Positions 48,542 through 62,100 of a stretch of 64,000 bases of DNA are shown here, piece by piece. The stretch is from Bisporella sp. PMI_857. Taxonomy: Eukaryota > Ascomycota > Leotiomycetes > Helotiales > Helotiaceae. Numbering within the stretch: the first letter of the stretch is position 1; each line of letters opens with the position of its first letter. The stretch is taken from assembly GCA_021307315.1 (NCBI GenBank), contig JAJSPD010000001.1, positions 434,001-498,000 on the forward strand, written 5' to 3'. The notes below the pieces were generated by a model. That model was given only the letters and a program-made list of their open reading frames with translations, had not been told where the DNA came from and did no database searches. The position numbers were made by a program, and so were the translations under genes.

Positions 48542-50929
48542 TTATTTTCGTGAAATATCTACATGATTGACTATCTCACCCCAGATCGGGAGCTCATACT
48601 TATTATTTGGCTCTCTGACCAGAGCGCTGACAATCGATACATTTAAGCTTGGCACCATGTCTCTGATTACTTCCGTGTTATTCTGAAGAAGACTAAGTTA
48701 GTAGATACTCTAAGAGAATACCCTGTAATGAGAAATGATACTGAAACTTTCGAAAATATTAACTCACAAGATAAGCCACTCTCGTATAGAAATTCGAAGC
48801 CAGGAATGGCAAAACATCTTCTGGTCCAAGACTTGACAACTCTTTATTTTCAACTTTATCAAGCAAAGCTTCCGTGAGAGGAAGTGTAGCCGATACTAGA
48901 AATTCCTCGCAGTCCGTGCAATTTGATGTTGAGCCCGAAGAAGACTTGTGGAAGATGTAATGTGATGAGATATGATTAGGCTCGAAGGACCTGGCATTTA
49001 TCAATTGAGTACTCATTCAATCTAGTAAGAGAATATACCACGATGATGGCTTAGGATTGAAGTCACCAAGGAAAACATGAATGAAGAATGGAACACCAAG
49101 GGCATGCTTTTTAACAACAACGTTAACAATCCATTCCTGGTAAGTATTTGTAGGATATAGGGTGGCTCTTGAAACCACCATGCGTCGTCTAGCGAGACCT
49201 TGGTTCCTACTAGTACTGCTGTATAATCTGTTGATGGCTGCCGTCACTCGTTGTCTCGATTTCCCGATTGTCTCAGGGTATGCATATCCAAATGTCTGGA
49301 TATCACGAACACCATCTGATGTCCAAAATTTGCCATTGGCATCGTAGAAAGGTGTGAGCGGTGTTGAACTGGTTTGTTCTTGCCCAACAGAATTTGTGTA
49401 TGTAGTTTGAACAGCACGCTGAGGCATGACATAACCTGACTAGTGTCAGCATTGAACATCTTCAAGCGCACAAACAGGCATATACTGGTCGGATTAAGGA
49501 TCTGCCACATAGCGAAACATCTGTCAAGCATAGCGTGATGTAAAAAGAATATCGGATCAAAAGCCGAATAATCAACATAGCTCATATGCCCTCCAAATCC
49601 AAGGATTCCGTGAACCTGATCATGTAGCGCTTCGAGTGAGTCTAGACCGTTTGGGTTCGGGTTCGGAATCCAGGCTTGATTGCTGAATGTTGTGTAGTTA
49701 TGGTCTCTGGAGAATAAGTTATAGAGTCGAGTGCGGAATGAGCGAGAGCCAACCGGGTCCTTCAGAATCTGTTCAATAAGGTTATTCTGCGATGTCGCCG
49801 AGGAAGAGTCTTGATTAGTCGGATATCGTAGTGTTCTATCCCATATGGAAAACTATCACCTGATTAGCTTTTGTGATAATTATCACGAATTTCGCTAATG
49901 CAAAAGGAGAAGGATATATCGATCACGTTTAAGACCGGTCATTCCGCATAATGAATTAAACAGTAGGTTGTGGATGATCAGAAGAGTGATGATATGTAGT
50001 TTATTATGATCAATAGGGTATCAATGGTCATTCACACACTAGCGACCAAACAATAATGGAAAGAGCTTGTGAGGGAATGCTTACAGGTTGATTTGGCAAT
50101 TGTATGGGGTCCAGCGGCTCGAATTGATACGTGAACAGAGGATTTGCTATTAGCTGTCGTCCGTTGGGCCCGTCTACTTCAACAACCTCGGAACCACCAA
50201 CGCTGAATGGGAGAACAGGTTGTCCTGCGGGCGGTGAAGCCGCCCAGTCCCAGTATGGTATTCGAAAGTTACGAGCTGCTAGCACGTACTTGTTACGTAT
50301 TACTCCTGCAGGGTACCATGATGCAATCTGCTGAGCTAGGTTGTAAAGAACTTGTTCATAAAGTGCGAGATACGGTCGGTGCCAAGTTAGAAAAAGGATC
50401 GAGGTATGGGTACAGTATCCAGAATTCTCATTGCCCTTTGTAGGTAGAACACCATTAAATGGCTGGTATGGACGGCCGTGAATACCTTTGTAAAACCATT
50501 AAAACCATATCTGCCGTGCCTCGAGATTACCAACCAGCTATTTGATACCAGCTCAGCATTTCATTCTGATTCGTGTACTGCAAAAGGTCTAAGGCCAAGA
50601 TGTAGAGCGTCCATGTAGTGGTATCCTTTTCCAAATCGCGAATTTCTTGCCGTACGCTCGAACCATCCGGCCACGTTCCTGTATGAACGCCTGTGACGGG
50701 ATAGAAGGGTGCATTCTGGCGTTTCTTCTACAAGAGCTAGAAGTCAGGAGGCTGCAATAAGAAGGGCTGGCCGTGCTAGTATTGGACCAAATATGAAAGA
50801 CGCTGCTGCGTGGTTGCGCTTGCTTACCAAAATTGCTGCCTTCATGGAAGGGCCATAGTTATATGATGCAGCCGTCGCAAATACTGCATATGAAACCAAA
50901 ATGCCGAGTAGAGAGAATGAAAAAAGCAT
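48542..50929 (-). CDS. Tyrosinase (polyphenol oxidase), secreted
   Basis: Seven exons on the minus strand: 50929-50828, 50727-50535, 50485-50085, 49852-49486, 49435-49039, 48990-48768 and 48682-48542, giving 607 residues. A signal peptide (MLFSFSLLGILVSYAVFATA) starts the protein. CuA ligands are His101 (GIHGRPY), His125 (YCTH) and His134 (TWHRPYLALYEQ). Cys123, two residues before His125, matches the Cys-His thioether of fungal tyrosinases. CuB ligands are His309 and His313 (ALHDQVHG) and His337 (FFLHHAMLDR). GYAYPE marks the end of the catalytic domain. The C-terminal domain of about 200 residues carries a CxxC (NCTDCEE) and would be removed on activation. The enzyme oxidises monophenols and diphenols to quinones. 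Exon 7 is short (46 codons) but fully in frame. Confidence 0.93.
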
Positions 50930-51700
50930 GACGACAAGAATTCAGATTTATAATCACTTCAAATCAGTATGATACTGCGATGGAAATCAAAATTGAAAAC
51001 GGCAGAGTCGAAAAAGAGGAAGGACAAGAAGCAGAGAAGAGATAATGTGGCTAAAGGTTTAAGATTGGTCACAAACAGAGACATAGATTGAGGCAGGTGT
51101 GGCCACGGCAGGTACAGGTACCACTATTTGAAGCAAGAGCGTCACCAGTGAGAGATTCTTCCACTAACATGCACTCTCTGCTAGTCCATGGTGATTTAGA
51201 AACAACGTCCAATAATTAATAAATTGGATAAATGATAGGTATAGTGCATTGAACGATAAAATTCATGGAGCGGGATGTCGTCGTTGGATGTAATCTCATG
51301 CCGTTCATTCATTCAATGGTAACTAACCTTTGGCAGGTACAGGTGCAGATATGGGTATGGAGACTTTGTTTGTTTTGTGTCTCGCGGAAGAGTAAATGAA
51401 CCTGTTGCACAATCCCACCACATTTTCTAAACCTGAATTGTTATACAGTCGGGATGGCCGAGATACTGTGTAATCGTGAGAGCTTGGTGAGCCGAGGAAT
51501 CTGCAGGCACCCGACTCTATCCAAGAATGATGCTATACGGCCAAACTCCAAGAGAGCGGTACTCAGGAAGACATACAAAGCTAATATCCAACATGAGATC
51601 ATAATACGATAGATAGGACAGAAGTGACAAATGTGAGAAATGCACACTGCAAGACATGAAGATGTATATCCAAATCTGAAAGTTGTTGACCTTTTTCGGT
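50930..51700. other. Intergenic
   Basis: About 0.8 kb upstream of the tyrosinase start. Two AGGTACAGGT-like direct repeats near 51111 and 51337 are visible in the promoter, but no gene. Confidence 0.45.
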
Positions 51701-52585
51701 TTAATCCCTGGCCGTCATTTCAGTCCCTAGGGAGTCATCCAAGGTATGCTCATATCGCCTGCTAAACCGACTACGCAGAATGGTCTGCGGTAATGGTTGC
51801 ACGCTCCTCTTCCACATCCTATATGAAAACCAAGTCCCAAGAACGGTGGCAACACCAGCAACAGTCCCAAGTACGATTGCTGCTATACCTTCACGGCCTA
51901 TGGCTGCTTCTCCATATCATTCGGGCCCGAGCCAAGGTTCGTAGTCGAGAAGATAAAGTTGGTTATTGAAGGCGCCTGGTTCGAGGTTGTGGTACTAATC
52001 GCATATTTTAGGTAGCCAGGGAGGATGAATGCAGTGCCACTTAGATTTGCAGAAGCAGAGCTTGTAATATGAAGTCTACGTCCGCTATTTCTAGGCAAGA
52101 ATCCATCAGCCTTGGGAGCATTCTCATTTGCATTCTCATTTTCATTCTCAATGTTAATATTCATGACTTACCGCTGTTAGGCGTTTGCCTTAGAGTAGCT
52201 TCACTAGTGGATGAGGTGCTGGTCGTCGTTGTGGGCGGTGTACCAGCCGAAGAACAATATGCCGCCAACAAATTCGACGTGGATTGGACATCTGGATTTC
52301 CGTTGCTATTGTGGCATTCTAAGCTTTCGCGAGAAGCTACTAATGAAACCCAACTTGCAGAATTGGCAGAATGGTAACAAACACAACTTTCAAGCTGTGC
52401 TGCTGCGGTTTTGCTTGAACGATGCGCCGTAACTTGAGCGTGAAGGCGGATCGAACAATTGTCCTCATACAGAGATCGATCTCTGAATAAGGACCAGCCT
52501 TAGTGACATGAGTGACCTGGCTAACTGTAAGGCTAAGGTAGAGAAGCAGAAGGATGAAGGAAGAGCTCCGGTACTCAAACTCCAT
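51701..52585 (-). CDS. Small Cys-rich single-pass membrane protein, exon structure unresolved
   Basis: Three protein-like pieces lie in order on the minus strand. The first is a signal peptide (MEFEYRSSSFILLLLYLSLT, starting at 52585). The second is a Cys-containing domain with ESCVCYHSANSASWVSLVAS, then ECHNSNGNPDVQSTSNLLAA and YCSSAGTPPTTTTSTSS. The third is a C-terminal helix with tail (GREGIAAIVLGTVAGVATVL, then WFSYRMWKRSVQ, stop at 51701). The architecture (signal peptide, CFEM-like cysteines, Thr/Ser stalk, one membrane span, short basic tail) is common in fungi. A GTATGA donor in the first piece and a CGCAG acceptor give an in-frame 68-nt intron. A GTAAGT donor follows TPNSG. The route from there to the membrane helix is not solved, so a disabled gene is possible. 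Confidence 0.55.
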
Positions 52586-55500
52586 TTAAAGGTTGTTTCC
52601 GCAAAAAGATTGCAAGCAGCAAAATACGACCAAGAAGGGACAAAGCATGACGATGCGAATCGCAAGATGTGAGGCGGCGAGAAAAGAATGGACTGCATTC
52701 AGGCCATTGTTTCACATTCCGTTCTGCCTTGAGACGGCTTTCGCAATGGCTGATTGAATGGCTTCATTGACATCGAGACGTTGGGAATCGCCGAATCACA
52801 GTCGAGTGTCCGTTTCTATGGCTTCAGGGCTTGCAGGACGCCGCAGCCATCCATTAGCTTCTTGACGTAAAGAATTTGTCCACATCTAAAAGTGAGTTAT
52901 AAAAGAAAAACTTGTTACAAAGCTAATTAAGTGTGACCTCACACTCATTAAAGAAAGCTTGTTGATATTATTCTTAATAGATGCTTGTGGGTCAAGAAGA
53001 CCAACTAGGGAACCTATTGTTTTGGTTTCGCCGCTACCACAATATCCGAACGAGTCTAAGTCCTGCTTCGACTATATCAATAGTCAATCGGAAAAGGAAA
53101 GTGCATGATCGGTCGGATTTAATAAACCCCAGACATCGCTGTTGTTGTATGCTATGAATGCTTGAGCACAAAGAAGTTTTGAATCGACCTCGCCGATATA
53201 AATTCGTAATCTAAGCCAACGCAAAATGTTCCTCGTGAACCAACAGCGGGCGCCGACGGTGAGTATGTCTGAAATATTGAGACTGGTGCTATATGTCCTA
53301 ACCTGATTGGAAAAACATATCGCTGTAACATAACTGAGTAATGTTTTATGTCTTTACACTTCTAGCAAGAACGTCTTAACACCCACATAAGCATAAATAA
53401 TCAATGATGTTATTAAGGACCTCTCAGATGCTACTCAATAGCATAGTTGGAAAGATTTGGAAAAAGCGGACTATGGGAAGGATGCTATGTGTTGGTTAGT
53501 TAAATAAAAAAGCCGCAGACTAGTTCCTCTGGCGATCCTTCAAGGCGAGTGAATCGCAGAGAAAATATGCACCACGAATTCATCAAAGCTGCTCACGATA
53601 ATAATCCACATATTGTCGTAGTATTCTATGTTGAACATACCAAGAGCATGTAGTACAATTGGCACCAACTACTGCCCACCTCGTTCGTGGTTCTCATGCA
53701 ACAGTCTTCGAATTCACGACGAGGTGCAAGAGACCACTGACTTGGGAAGCAACTGGCATACTGAATACAGGGAGGAAGGCAATCTCGCAGAAGGCACGAC
53801 CCTCATATCCGGCACTTGATGAGCTAGAGGATGGCGACGTGTACAGTTACGATCCCAGTGCTGCTACATCATTGAACTACTCACTCGAGGAGTATCTATT
53901 GATGCTAGCCTGGTACGAGCGAAAGGTCTGGAGCCTAAACGAACTCGATTCTTCATATATCGCTTGAAAGAGTGATACTAGAACAGCACACGATCAATGG
54001 AATTGGGGAGCCAGCCGCCTTCACACCCAACATCACTAAGCAGTTGTGTCGAACTCGAGATATATTCTCTATTATGGGCTGCGAGCACGGCGTTGTGAAT
54101 GGGCTTCGTCGGCAGTGCTAATCTGCACTGGGCTTCGAAAACGGTATGCCTAGGCCTCGTAGGAGTTTTCCAAAGCCATAACTACAACTGTATCATCGAA
54201 AGGTGCGAGGTATGCTTGAGTCATTCCACTGTCAGAAGGCCTCTGTCATGGCATTGGGCTCGGTTCCATGTTGAGGTTGGAGTCGAACTCGACCTTTCGT
54301 TGCAGTATTGCGATGGCATTATTCTCGAAGAGATGCATGAGTGCGATGAGGCAAATCAACGGACCTTTTCGATATTCGAGAACAGGAAGTGAGATGGGGC
54401 AGAGATCCTCAGAGCCTTGCTAATTGATCTAACATGTTCGATCTATTGCTAATTAGTAAAGAACTCTTCGCTTCTTGCATATCAGTTGTATCCCATTTAC
54501 TATTGGCATTATGGTTGCAATACCCTCCTTTTTCTTTTGAGTTGTTCTAGTCCTTCGAGAAAACCTGGAGAGTACACTCGCATTGTTAATGGACATTTTG
54601 GTAAAGCTGGGGAAGGATATGGCTTGATGCCCGTGTATTAACATCCCATCAAGCCTAGTCGTAGGTGTACGGTACATAGATACAACCGAGCGATTGTATT
54701 TGAGAGGATGGTGTCTCAAGTCACGAATTTAACGATGTAAAAGTTCAATCCAAGTTTCGAAATAAGCCTCAATTTTAGTGCTATGGAAGGAGCATTTAAG
54801 GCTCCTGGACTTCCTGAATCCCTCACTGCCCCAGCTTTGGCCTCATCTGGTCCTACAGGAGCACATTCATTCTGAACCGTTTTGGGCATGGCCTAAAGAG
54901 ACCTGCGGGACTTTCGTCGGACTGTGACACTGGGAAATTGTGCCAGCACAAGGCATGATGCTTCCATAGAGCTGAGCATTCGAGAAAGTATTTCTTATTT
55001 CAACATAAGCTCCGTTTGACAAAACATCGCAATGCTTGCTGTCCGACATGATGTGTATTCAAGGGGACAGCGTCTCGCTGAACGGAGAGGCCGAACTAGT
55101 CCTTGAATGTGCCTTCTGCCTACGACTCCTCCCACCACTACCATGTGAGGGACCTTTCAAGGTCAGAAATTTTCTGTCGCGCATTGGTTGAGTATCCCCC
55201 CTTGAGTTATGGGTGTGGTTGATAGCTGCTATAGTGAACAAGCTATTGAGACATGTGCCCTTGAGCCCATTCTTGCTTTACCCACCGGGAGAGGAGCCGG
55301 TCAATAAGATCACTTGAATCTTCAAACGAGGCCGTCTGTACTACGTAAGTAGCATTGTAACTCTACAACACCGATTAGAGAAACGTGGTGAAATGCATGC
55401 ATATCAAAGGCGTGTACATAAGGGGTGTCACATCGCATTCGTCCATACTAAATAGGCACAAGACTGGTAAATGAGCAAGTAAAAGTTGCCGTTTCTACGT

Positions 55501-57664
55501 TGCATTGCATTAGAACATTCTCTTTCGTCCGACTTCCACCCATTAGTTTTCTTCTAGATTCGTCTTCTGTGTGACGTCGTTGGGAGGCACATGTTACCGC
55601 CGAGATACGGTGCAGTTATTGTTATTTGCACCATGAGTTAGTTGATGGCAGGTCGCCACATGGCCGGCGTTTATGTCCGAACCCAAACCTTGGTAAGAAG
55701 GTTTAAGATTACGAACAATTTTCAGGAACGCGCTACCGACTGCACGGCGTCTGGCGTCTATTCGTTCAGGGATGGAATGGATCCATAGAAATCGAACGAG
55801 AGCATTTCCTCCCCCTGCATATGCAATTAAAAACCAAGCGTTGGCCATTTGTTCCCGGAGTGCCTTCGAACCCTTAGCCCTAACCTTTACAGTAACGAGG
55901 CTGAGGCTCAGCCAGATTCCAAACCGAATCCGATCCAGCTAAGCTCAGGTAATCAAAACATGACAGGTCTTGTTTGACCTCTTCTGTTTAGAGTTTCCCG
56001 CCCCCAAACGTCTTACGTTCCTAAGCCTCAGAGGCCAAAAATAAGTTATGTTACTGTATTTTGCGACGAACGTCCCAGAAGCGAGTAGTGATGTGTTACT
56101 GTGTTTGGCGAGCAGAAGAAGAATGAGGAGAAGAGAGATTGTATGGACGATCGATGTTTGAGGGGGTTGTTGCTTGGGCCGTCTCGCTACACGGGTCACA
56201 ACAGGGAAAGCGTCTTTGTCTATTGTCCAGTTGTCTTTCTCTCTCTATAGCTAATCAATCAATCAATCAAATCACTTCTCAAGTCTCATCATCATCTACC
56301 CTTATCCAACCAAAGGGGTTTCAACTTCAACCGAAGATCGCGCTCTCGAAAGCAGTTGGTTGTTTTCTGCGAACAAATGTGGCAATGAGGCACAGCGATG
56401 CACTAGTAGTAAGTATATTCAGCAAAAGTGGGTGGCCTGAGAAACATGGCTACAGTATTGGCACCGCGTCTCTCATCACGAGATTTCCACGCGGGAGCTA
56501 ATTGTGGACGAGGCAGCCAACCCGTCCATCCATCCGGCAACTCTAAATCCTGCTACAACATCAACATCACTTCTGCTGGTGGCTCATATATAATCCTCAT
56601 TTCTTTGCTGGCCGGGTAATTAGATAAAAGATTCTACGGCTCTGTAGCTACTTAGAGCTTTGAAGGCTGACCCGAGGGACGGTTGGAAGTGGTGATCATG
56701 ATCGCCGTGCTACCTCGCTTGCTATTTAAAGGGGGGGCTATGCTCCAATACCGTGCGAGTCTCTATACGTTTGCAACACCACCAACCTTACTTGTCCATA
56801 CAGATTGAAGATTTTATTGTATCGTAGGGCAGAAGAAAGAAGGCGTTCACCCCACATTGCAGGGTGCAGCTGGATGTTTCAATCTCCGGTTGAATGCTGC
56901 CGTAGAGATCTTCCCTAGTTCTGCTGCACATGGCGCAACATGCTGCAACATTGCAACATTAATCTCCAGCTCCGAGTAGTTGCCAGGAGCTGTAGGTAGG
57001 TAGATAGCTGTCTTGCTCTTGCCGTGCTTTGCTTTGTCGTCCCCCAGTCCCACAACGCTGCGTCTCATGAGAACCCATGTCTTCAGCTCCGGTGCTTCGC
57101 TGATGTCTACCCGCCGGCTGTGGTGACATCTCAAGGCAATGTCATGCCCTGCGTCGACCGAATGAGGAAACCGAATGCTGTATGAGGCAGACTCTGCCTC
57201 TCTGCTCCTTCCTCTCCCAGCCACCTAACGCAATGCAAGACAATGCAAGATACACCGTAGCATAGACTCCCATAGAACTGCAAGGGACAAAAAAGAACAA
57301 GTTTGATTTATAATGTTTTCTTGAATTTCGTGACAGGTAAAAGACAGGCTAGATGCTACGCTAAAGAACAGGACGACAAAGAAGGGTATACCCATTTTTT
57401 AAAACTAGAGGAGTTTTGTGACCAGATAGAATCGTTTCCCCCCTCTAAAAACGATTCTCCTCGTGATTCATCCCAAACCCCGTTATGTTTCTAATTTTGA
57501 ATCCCGAGAACGCCGTCGTTAACCCGAATATAAAAGCAAACACAATGAGGGGGAACGCCATGCTAATGCAGTCAATATGTACTCCAATTTTTCTCTCAAT
57601 ACAATTAAACCCTTTTCCCTTTGGCATGAATTTTTTGATAAAGGTGTTGGATGGCTGGAGGTGC
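52586..57664. other. Long intergenic stretch, only doubtful fragments
   Basis: About 5 kb. The only protein-like piece is the frame at 53632-53967 (listed separately), with a second unrecognised 97-codon frame at 54099-54392 (+) downstream of it. Frames at 55594-55848 and 56847-57224 (-) have no motif. AATC runs occur near 56251-56270. Nothing else is supported. Confidence 0.4.
53632..53967 (+). pseudogene. Unrecognised protein-like fragment
   Basis: An open frame of about 110 codons, including HVVQLAPTTAHLVRGSHATV, then FEFTTRCKRPLTWEATGILN and LEDGDVYSYDPSAATSLNYS with LEEYLLMLAWYERKVWSLNE. Composition looks coding and the segment ends in a stop, but no family, upstream exon or splice partner was found. 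It could be a small gene or a relic. Confidence 0.25.
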
Positions 57665-59108
57665 TTATGTGCTTCGGCGCTGCTTGCACTTCTCGTGTGC
57701 CATGTGTCCATTTCTTGCTGTGGTACGAGTGAACTCAGCACCACAGTTCGGGCAGCTGGACTTGGTGGCTTGGCCTGACTTTTCACGTTGATGCCGTAAA
57801 AGGTTGCTAAATGTAGAGAACTGCCGGCCGTTGCACCCATGCTCCCAGCATTGGGGCTTGGGGCGACTGTGCACCACTCTTACGTGGTCAGGCTCCATCT
57901 TCAAATTGGCATTGTTGTAGACATTGTGCATTTGCTGCATATTTGGTTGATCTGATGATGATGAGAGAGAGTGTGGCCGAGGACTAGATAAATGTTAGGG
58001 ATTATGCTAGATGGCTAGGTAGAGACTTACACAAAATTGTTTAAACTGTCGTTCATGAGACCGTAGTTGGGCATTCCTACGAAAGCTGGGAACGCTGACA
58101 TATCGTTTGATGGCATAGAGAAAGTATTTCCATATAGATCAGCTGTTGGATCTCCCAACTGTGGTGTAAACCCCCCCGCGAGATAATTTGGACTGCCCAT
58201 CGCAGACATGCTTGGAGATCCTTGAGAGCCCTGAGAGAGATGCGGTGACGGTGTAAGACCATTGTTTGAGAATTCTGAAAGCGTTCTAGACATCATTTCT
58301 GGTGATGGTCTGGGAGATATGCTATATGGGTTACTTGTTGATCTATCCCTTCTCATCCGAACCTTGGAATCTCTTCTCGACAGCTCCCTCTGGCGCTTTA
58401 GTTCCCGCTGCTCAGGTGTAAGGTTCCCCCGGGGTGGGCTTGAAGAAACGGATCGTGTGTACATGGGCATCAGTTTCTCATCATACGGGTTTAATGTACT
58501 ATTCAGCATAGGCGGGCTCATTTGCTGTGGGAAAAATTGATCGCCTGAATCAAAACGAGGCCAGGTATACGATGGTTGTATACCGGCATCAAACCGGTTG
58601 TCATATTGCTGGACGCCAACCGCGCTGCGACTACTGTAAGCTGGGGAAATTTGATAATCCATAGATTCTTGATTTACCTCATGTTCGCTGGAAAAGAATT
58701 GGACCTCGAGATGGGTTGTCGAGAAGTGGTATCGCTGGGAAGTGTTGGGACTGAATCGAGTCTCAATAAAGGTGGTGGTTGTGTAGATTGATCTTCAGAA
58801 GCCCCAGTAAAACTCCAATTTGCATCAAGGTCCTCCTGCGAGAAATCGGGAAATGGCGTGAGTTGTTGTGGTTGAGGTGCAGAGATGAAGTTGGATGTAG
58901 ATGGAAGTGGGTCAGGATCGAGGAATGTTGAACTTGAAGTAGTAGGACCCTCAGTAGACAGTGATGTTCCTTCTTCCTGGTTTGACGAAGCAGGAGGCTT
59001 TATATTGAGATGTTGAAACTGTGTGGTTGCGGTAGATAAATGGGAGTTGGATCGGGATCTAGACGGGAGTGAGTCTTCGGCACTCTGATCTATATAACAC
59101 GAATCCAT
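57665..59108 (-). CDS. C2H2 zinc-finger transcription factor
   Basis: Three exons on the minus strand: 59108-58678, 58633-58031 and 57983-57665, giving 450 residues. Introns are 44 and 47 nt and both restore frame. Residues 1-380 are Ser/Pro/Gln-rich, with a basic stretch [20 protein letters not shown] near 245-265 that may serve as a nuclear localisation signal. The C-terminus holds two fingers: [20 protein letters not shown] followed by RHQREKSG, and [20 protein letters not shown] followed by AHEKC. The second finger ends in H-x4-C. A DNA-binding regulator is inferred; target unknown. The 44-nt first intron is short but needed to escape an in-frame stop. Confidence 0.85.
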
Positions 59109-62100
59109 CTTGTTCTAATGGATGAGGCTGAGAAGCTAAGATGGATTCACATACGATTAGATAGAGGATTGAAGGATGACTCCAAATAGACTGGGAGGAG
59201 GAGGCTCTGTAGGATCTTATAAACAAGACTTAACAAGTACAGAACGGGCTGCTTAGGTCAACACTGAGCGTGGAGAAGGCCAGCTATTTTGGGGCTCTGA
59301 TGGATTGGGATTTGTAGGAGCATAGAAATCATGGCCTCCGCCTCACTCTGGATGGGGAACCAAGGTCATATTGTACCAGAACTTAGGTAGCAAGGGCATC
59401 GAAGTATGATGAATGTCATTGGTAGATCCCGGAAGCTTGGCAGCTCTGGTTGAAGGATCAGAACCCGGACGCCGGCTGGCTCTCTCTATGGGTAGAATGA
59501 TGGTGAGCAGGGACCGGGAGTGTCAGAGGCCACCCTAGTCCTGACCTGCCATTACAGTCGACTAAAATTCCCGCTGGGTGGGTTTGCAGTCCCAGGCTAC
59601 TCATGGGCCTGTTGGTTATTAGCTTGGCCCCAAAAAAGGTGCGAGTTTGATGATTGACGGTATTGAAGAGCACTTGGCGTCCATAGCTGGGCTTTCTAAG
59701 CCAGTCAGGCTCCATAATAATACCAGGCAAGCAGTTAGCTCGCGCCAGTCTGCGCCGCATCTGACCTAACTACTACTCTTAGCGGAGTAGTCGAGCCACA
59801 CCTATTATTATATTTAAAATAGCCGGACGTTTCAATTAGCCGGGCTTGCACATGTAAGCGCGATTAGCCGAGCATGCGACTTTGTTAATAGCGCGCCCAG
59901 TAGACGAGCTTGCCAATGATGACATAGATATAAACATATACTGTAAAAAAAATTATGGCATGGATATCATCTAATAGTTCGATATCCATGATGGTTGATA
60001 TGTGCTGTAGGCACAGCAGATGAAACACTTCACCAACTGTAGTCAAGGTTTCAAAATATTCGGAAAACTAGCTTCTGAGAAATATGCTACCTTCATTTTT
60101 GTTTGTCCCTCAATAATTTATTGTTATTGCTCACGCTAAAAGAGCGACGACAGGATTAATTTACCTACCCAACTGTTCTGGAGGTTCTCCGTCCTAACAG
60201 TTCCTCTGCGGCACGGTTGATCGATCTCAAGCTCTCAAATTGTTTGAAGTCCAGATTTTGATCAGACAAGAGTGGAGTGGAGCAAGTCATTGTCAGACTA
60301 CCTGAATTTAGAGTTGAGTTAGATTTGCATCATGCTCACCTCACCTCACCCTCACCAGCCACAGCAATTTTTATGCCACGGGTGTTTCAACATAAAGTTT
60401 GAGAATTGACGTAGTATGGCATCGCGTGCGGCGCGACGGTAGCACTGTTGAGATGATACTAAAGATCGATGGCAAATGCAACGGCGTTCAATACAAAACG
60501 GGAGGCTACCTTATTGGGTTATGCACAGGGCTTACATTATACTGATCTCACAGCGGTAGGTTTACTTACTGTGCAGTAGTCAGAACTCAGGTAAGCTGGC
60601 AAAATGCACCTTCCCGATGGCTTATTGTCCATCACGTGATCAACAGCCGTCTTCGATGACCCCTTTTCTAGTAAATGGCCAGTACGACGATACGATGACC
60701 ATCACGAGTATGTGCAGGGATGGCAAAATTATATGCTTCTAATTCTCTCCATATAATTATTGATTTTACAACGCTCAAACCCCTTTATGTGGATCGGATA
60801 ATGCGCCATTCCCAGCCTGGTGTAGTCGATCCCGAATCGAGCCGTCAGGAACCGTTTTTACCATCATTTTAACCTATGATGTCGACGGAAACATCGCGAC
60901 CGATCTCGAAGACCGAGTTCGGTGTTTCCAGACTGTAAGACCTAATTGTACTGGAAATAAATATCGCCATGTTAATCTTACGAATCTAATTTCTCATGCT
61001 GCGTACTAAAATCTCTTGCTCGTGTGTTCCCAGGCCCACAGCAACAATTTAGCAATAACCTATTTCTGAAAATGCAATGATATAGTTCCGCACAATGAGT
61101 AGTGAAATTGCATTCAATGATTCAATATGTAATATCGCGGGGACAGAAAGCTCATTTCCAGAAACAGACAGCTTGGGACTGGGGAGATACGCAGTAAACT
61201 CTCCGGTTGGGTCATAAGAGCTAAAATCTCGTGGTTATTTGAGATGGAAGTTGGGCCATGCGCCTTGTTTGCATCGGATTGCATGTTGGCCTTCTTGGCT
61301 CGTCGAACCCCGGAATTCAGCCTCCCGGGATGCTAAATTCGTACATATTATCCAATTATGCAGCCACAAATTTCCTCAGCCTTCTTGTCATGCTCAATCC
61401 AAACTCATTATGGCCAGCCACTGGTGAAACAAAAGGTTTAGTAAAGATCTTACTGCAGCAGTAGGAAAAGCCACGAGATCCGGTACTTTACTATATCGCT
61501 GTGACACTGATCACAAGAATTTTCCGCGTTATCTTGGCCATGTTTAGATAATGGGTCTAGATCTGTGAAGCAACTTGGACTTGTGGCAACGAAAAAAAAA
61601 GTGCTTCTCTCTCGTCAAAGGTGATGTCCTATGAGTCTTTCATGTATTTACCAATGTAGTTAAGGGCATACTAGACCAACAGCCTGACTGTGGCGGCAAA
61701 GATGGTTCTTCCTTTTCCAATACAATAATAAGTGGGACCGAGCGTCAACTTCCTCCAGTCAATGTACAATTTCTAAATAAACGCCCCTCGTTTCAGGAAA
61801 CGCCAGACCTTCCCCCAAGACCAATCATGTAAAGTCCCATGCACTAGGGTAACATAACAAAAGAAAAAGCCTTGAAAACGTGCCGTCTTCACAGATACTT
61901 GTCAGGCATAGATATATCAGCGGCCTTTCTATCCATCCGACAAGCGGGAACTTCATAAGACAGGATTTCAGGATCGCTCTCCAAATCCGATAACTCTGAA
62001 GCCTCATCGAGAATCAAGAGCTGGTATTTCAGGATCGGTGGGGACACACTTCAACCAGTCCCATCATCGCAACATCAAGGCTGTGTGACTGCGGCGTGTT

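Noticed and set aside
56847..57224. Minus-strand 125-codon frame beginning MAGRGRSREAES
   Set aside because: No family resemblance and AT/GC-mixed low-information sequence; insufficient support.
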